Shown here piece after piece: positions 61,401-64,000 of a DNA stretch of 64,000 nucleotides. Each line of letters begins with the position of its first letter. The first letter of the stretch is position 1. The DNA comes from Polydactylus sextarius. Lineage: Eukaryota; Chordata; Actinopteri; Polynemidae. The stretch is from NCBI GenBank assembly GCA_016801845.1, contig CM028926.1:11100001-11164000 (forward strand). Reading direction: 5' to 3'. Under the pieces are notes generated by a model. That model did not search any database, had not been told where the DNA came from, and was given only the letters and a program-made list of their open reading frames with translations. Made by a program: the position numbers and the translations under genes.

Positions 61401-64000
61401 ATAACCTTTTTGGGCAAAAGAATCCCCCCCCCCAAAAACCCCAAAAATTTTTCCTCTCCCAAAATAAAAAAACAAAACCCAAAATTCCCCCTTTTTTTAA
61501 AAGGGGCCCCCATCTTTAAAAAAAAAAAAAAGGGGAAAAACCCAAAACCTTTTTGGGAAACCCCAAAAGAAAAAGATATAGATTTTTTCCCTTTTTTATT
61601 TTTAATTTTTTTTCCCCTTTAAAAAACAAAGGGGGGAAAAAAACCCTGCTCCACGCTTTTTCAAAAAAGCGATATTACAAAAACCCCCCCCGGTTAACGA
61701 CACTGGATCAAAAAGGAAGAAACCCCCCCCGGAAAGGAAAAACCCAAAAAACTTGAAAAAATTTTTTTTGTTTCCCCCCTTTCCTGGGGTTTTGGCGTTT
61801 CCCAAACCCAACCCGGGGAACCAACCCCCCCCAGTCTGCTGCCCCCCCCGGTTACCACCCTTTATTCAAAAAAAATTCTTTTTCTTTCTGCGGTTTTAAA
61901 ATTTCATTTTTTTGGGGAAACCAAAAAAAAAAACCCAAAAAAACCAATTAAATTATTTTTCATTTTTTCCCCTTCCCCCCAAAATTTCCGGGTTTAAAAC
62001 CCCAAAAAAACCCGGGGCCCTTTTAAAAATTTTTAAATTTTTCCCTTTACTAACCCCTACAACCCAACCGTTTTATTGAAAAATGGGGAAAAGGCCCTAA
62101 AAATTTCAAATTTTCCGGAAAAAAAGGGGGAACCGGGAATAAAAAAGGGGTAAAAAAAAAGGGGTTTGCGGGGGCCCCCGGGCCCTTTCCCAAACCAGGC
62201 CCGGCCCTGAAAAAAGAATAAGAAAACTTAAAAATTTTTGGGGGGTTTAGTTTTCAAATTTTTTAAATTTGTTTTTTTTAACACCTTAATTTTTAAATTT
62301 TTTTTTAAAATTTAAAAATTTGTCGGGGAAAAAGTTTTTAAAAGTGTCTGTTTCAAAGATAAATCAAAATAAAAAATTTGAAAATGTAATAAAAGATTTT
62401 AAAGTTTATTTTAAAAAATTTTTAAAAAGGAAAAATTTTAAATTTTTTTTTTTTTAAAAAAACTTTTTAAAATTCATTTTAAATTAGAAAAAAAAATTTT
62501 TATTAAATTAAGGAAACAGCCAGGGAAAAACGGGGAAATTTCCCGGGGTCCCAAAGGTAAAAGCCGTTGTGGATTTAAAATTTTTTCCCCCCCTTTTTTT
62601 TAAGGGAAGGGGTTTTTAAACATTTTTTTTTTTTTCCCCTCGTTTTTTTTTTTAAAAGGGTGGATTTTGATTGGGTTACACTATACAAAAATTCTACTCT
62701 CATATTTTTTCTCTTATATATTTCTCATATTTCAACATACCAAATTCCCTACCACACTTTATAAAAGGGGGAACCCAAAACCAAAAATGCGGGAATCCTA
62801 ACCATAAACGGGTAAGGGGCCCAAAAAAACCCAAACAAGTTGTGTTTCCAGCCCCTTTTTCCCTTGGAGCCGACTAATGAAAAGCTGGGAAAGGGAAGTG
62901 TTTTTGTTTGTCTGTGCCCGTTTTCCCCTTTACCAGAGGGGGGTACGGGGCCACCGGAGGGCCCCTTTTTTCCCCCCCCGCCCCCCCCGGGGGCAGCCCG
63001 AGGGGGGGGATCCTAATTGTGTCCACCAGGCCCCTCACTAGAGCCCCGGGCCGGTGAAAAATCACTTGGCCCCCGGGGAAACCTTGGGTTTTTTCCCTTG
63101 TTTTCCGCCCCCTGGGTCTACCAAGGGGGGGAAAGGTAGGGGGGAAGGAGGAAACTCTTCCCCCCTTTCCCCCTTCCCCCCCCGTTTTATCAGGAAAAAA
63201 GGATATTAAAAATTTTTTAAGCCCCCCCCGGGGGGGCACCCCTTTTTTTTTTAAAATTCTAATTTGGTTTTGGGCAAATTTAAAACCCCATTGGGGAATT
63301 TGGCATGATGAAGGTCACTCTGAAAAAGGGAAGGGTCTACCACAAACAGACACCCCCCCCTCTGTTTTGTTTCCCAAAAAAAAAGGGTGGTGTGGGGGCC
63401 CCTATAAAGTAAACCCAGGGAAAAACCCGGTTAACCAAAAACCCCAAATCAAAACTTGGGGCGGGGGCCCCAATTAAAAACCCCAGACACGGGACTCCCT
63501 TTGGGGGGGGGTCCCCCCCCAAGGAGTTTTTTCCCGGCCAATTATCCCGGTGGACCGGGTTTTAATTTCCGTATTCCCCTCCCGCAACCGGAAAAGGGGG
63601 GTAAAACCACCCAAGCCTTTAAGGGGAAACCCAAAGGGGGGGTTTTGCCGCCAAAAAAGCCCTTGGGGCCCCAGGGGGGGGAGGGGGTTGGGGATGCCCC
63701 TTCACTTCCCGGGAGGGGGCCCCCACCTGCAAGGGGCCCCCCCCCCCCCTTCCAGGGGGGGCCCGTCCCCCGGGGCCCCTGGTTTTTTTCCCCTTATGGG
63801 GGGTTTTTGAACTGTTGCCCCTTGTTTAGCCCATTTGTTTTAAAAATTAGGGAAAGCCCCAAAACAAACACCCAAAGGGGCAAAACCCCCCCTATTCGGG
63901 GTTTTTCCCCCCCCCTTTTTTGGGTTTTAGTTTTGGTTTTGGGGGCTTTAATTTTAAAAACTAGACAAATTTTTTGAAGGATTTCTCATTTTTTCCCTTT
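58431..64000. other. Homopolymer-inflated, probably erroneous sequence
   Basis: From about 58,430 nearly every base lies in a run of two to ten identical bases (for example ttttaaaaa, ccccggggg, ggggcccc), in all four bases. The change is abrupt. The GT repeats, TTAGC family and CpG pattern of the rest of the window vanish. Open frames encode only runs of Phe, Lys, Pro and Gly. I annotate no gene here. Confidence 0.85.

Noticed and set aside
58808..63977. Open frames in the final 5.6 kb, up to 173 codons
   Set aside because: They are composed of homopolymer-derived Lys, Phe, Pro and Gly runs in unreliable sequence, with no domain or splice structure.

Overview
The window looks like a teleost (probably percomorph) fish chromosome. 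It carries intron-rich vertebrate genes with GT/AG junctions, long (GT)n microsatellites, a calpain-12/alpha-actinin-4 neighbour pair, and a genomic tRNA-Lys cluster. All three protein genes lie on the + strand.

Region 1 (1-8340) is a higher-order tandem array. Each unit of about 0.9-1.5 kb has a minisatellite block of about 20-bp repeats, a conserved spacer of about 320 bp, and a head-to-head pair of tRNA-Lys(UUU) genes. Eight divergent pairs are present. Two further + strand tRNA-Lys genes and one fragment lie at 9.3-9.7 kb, for 18 full-length tRNA-Lys genes in all.

Region 2 (8456-11.7 kb) holds the last eight exons of a calpain large subunit (penta-EF-hand domain, stop, 3'UTR). It is most likely capn12, from its position beside actn4. 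The protease-core exons are not visible, so the tRNA array either lies in a calpain intron or abuts a truncated gene. Three tRNA sequences lie inside one calpain intron.

Region 3 (13,860-46,591 CDS, 3'UTR to about 47.9 kb) is a complete alpha-actinin-4 gene of 899 codons, with all splice junctions read by eye. Intron 1 is 21.7 kb and full of a degenerate GCTAA/TTAGC repeat family. Two alternative exon pairs are intact: 8a/8b in the actin-binding domain and 19a/19b in the first EF-hand. One ancestral exon is split by an extra intron and two others are fused.

Region 4 (48,497-57,259) is a complete SMOC-family matricellular gene: signal peptide, Kazal-like domain, two thyroglobulin type-1 domains and a C-terminal extracellular calcium-binding EF-hand domain, about 433 residues. 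It sits directly downstream of actn4. This mirrors the ACTN1-SMOC1 linkage of other vertebrates and suggests a third SMOC ohnologue.

Region 5 (about 58,430-64,000) changes abruptly into sequence made almost wholly of homopolymer runs, with no credible gene. It is best read as unpolished or failed base calling or assembly, not as biology.

The three protein genes are physical neighbours, not an operon. Calpain and alpha-actinin act on the cytoskeleton and the SMOC-like protein is secreted.
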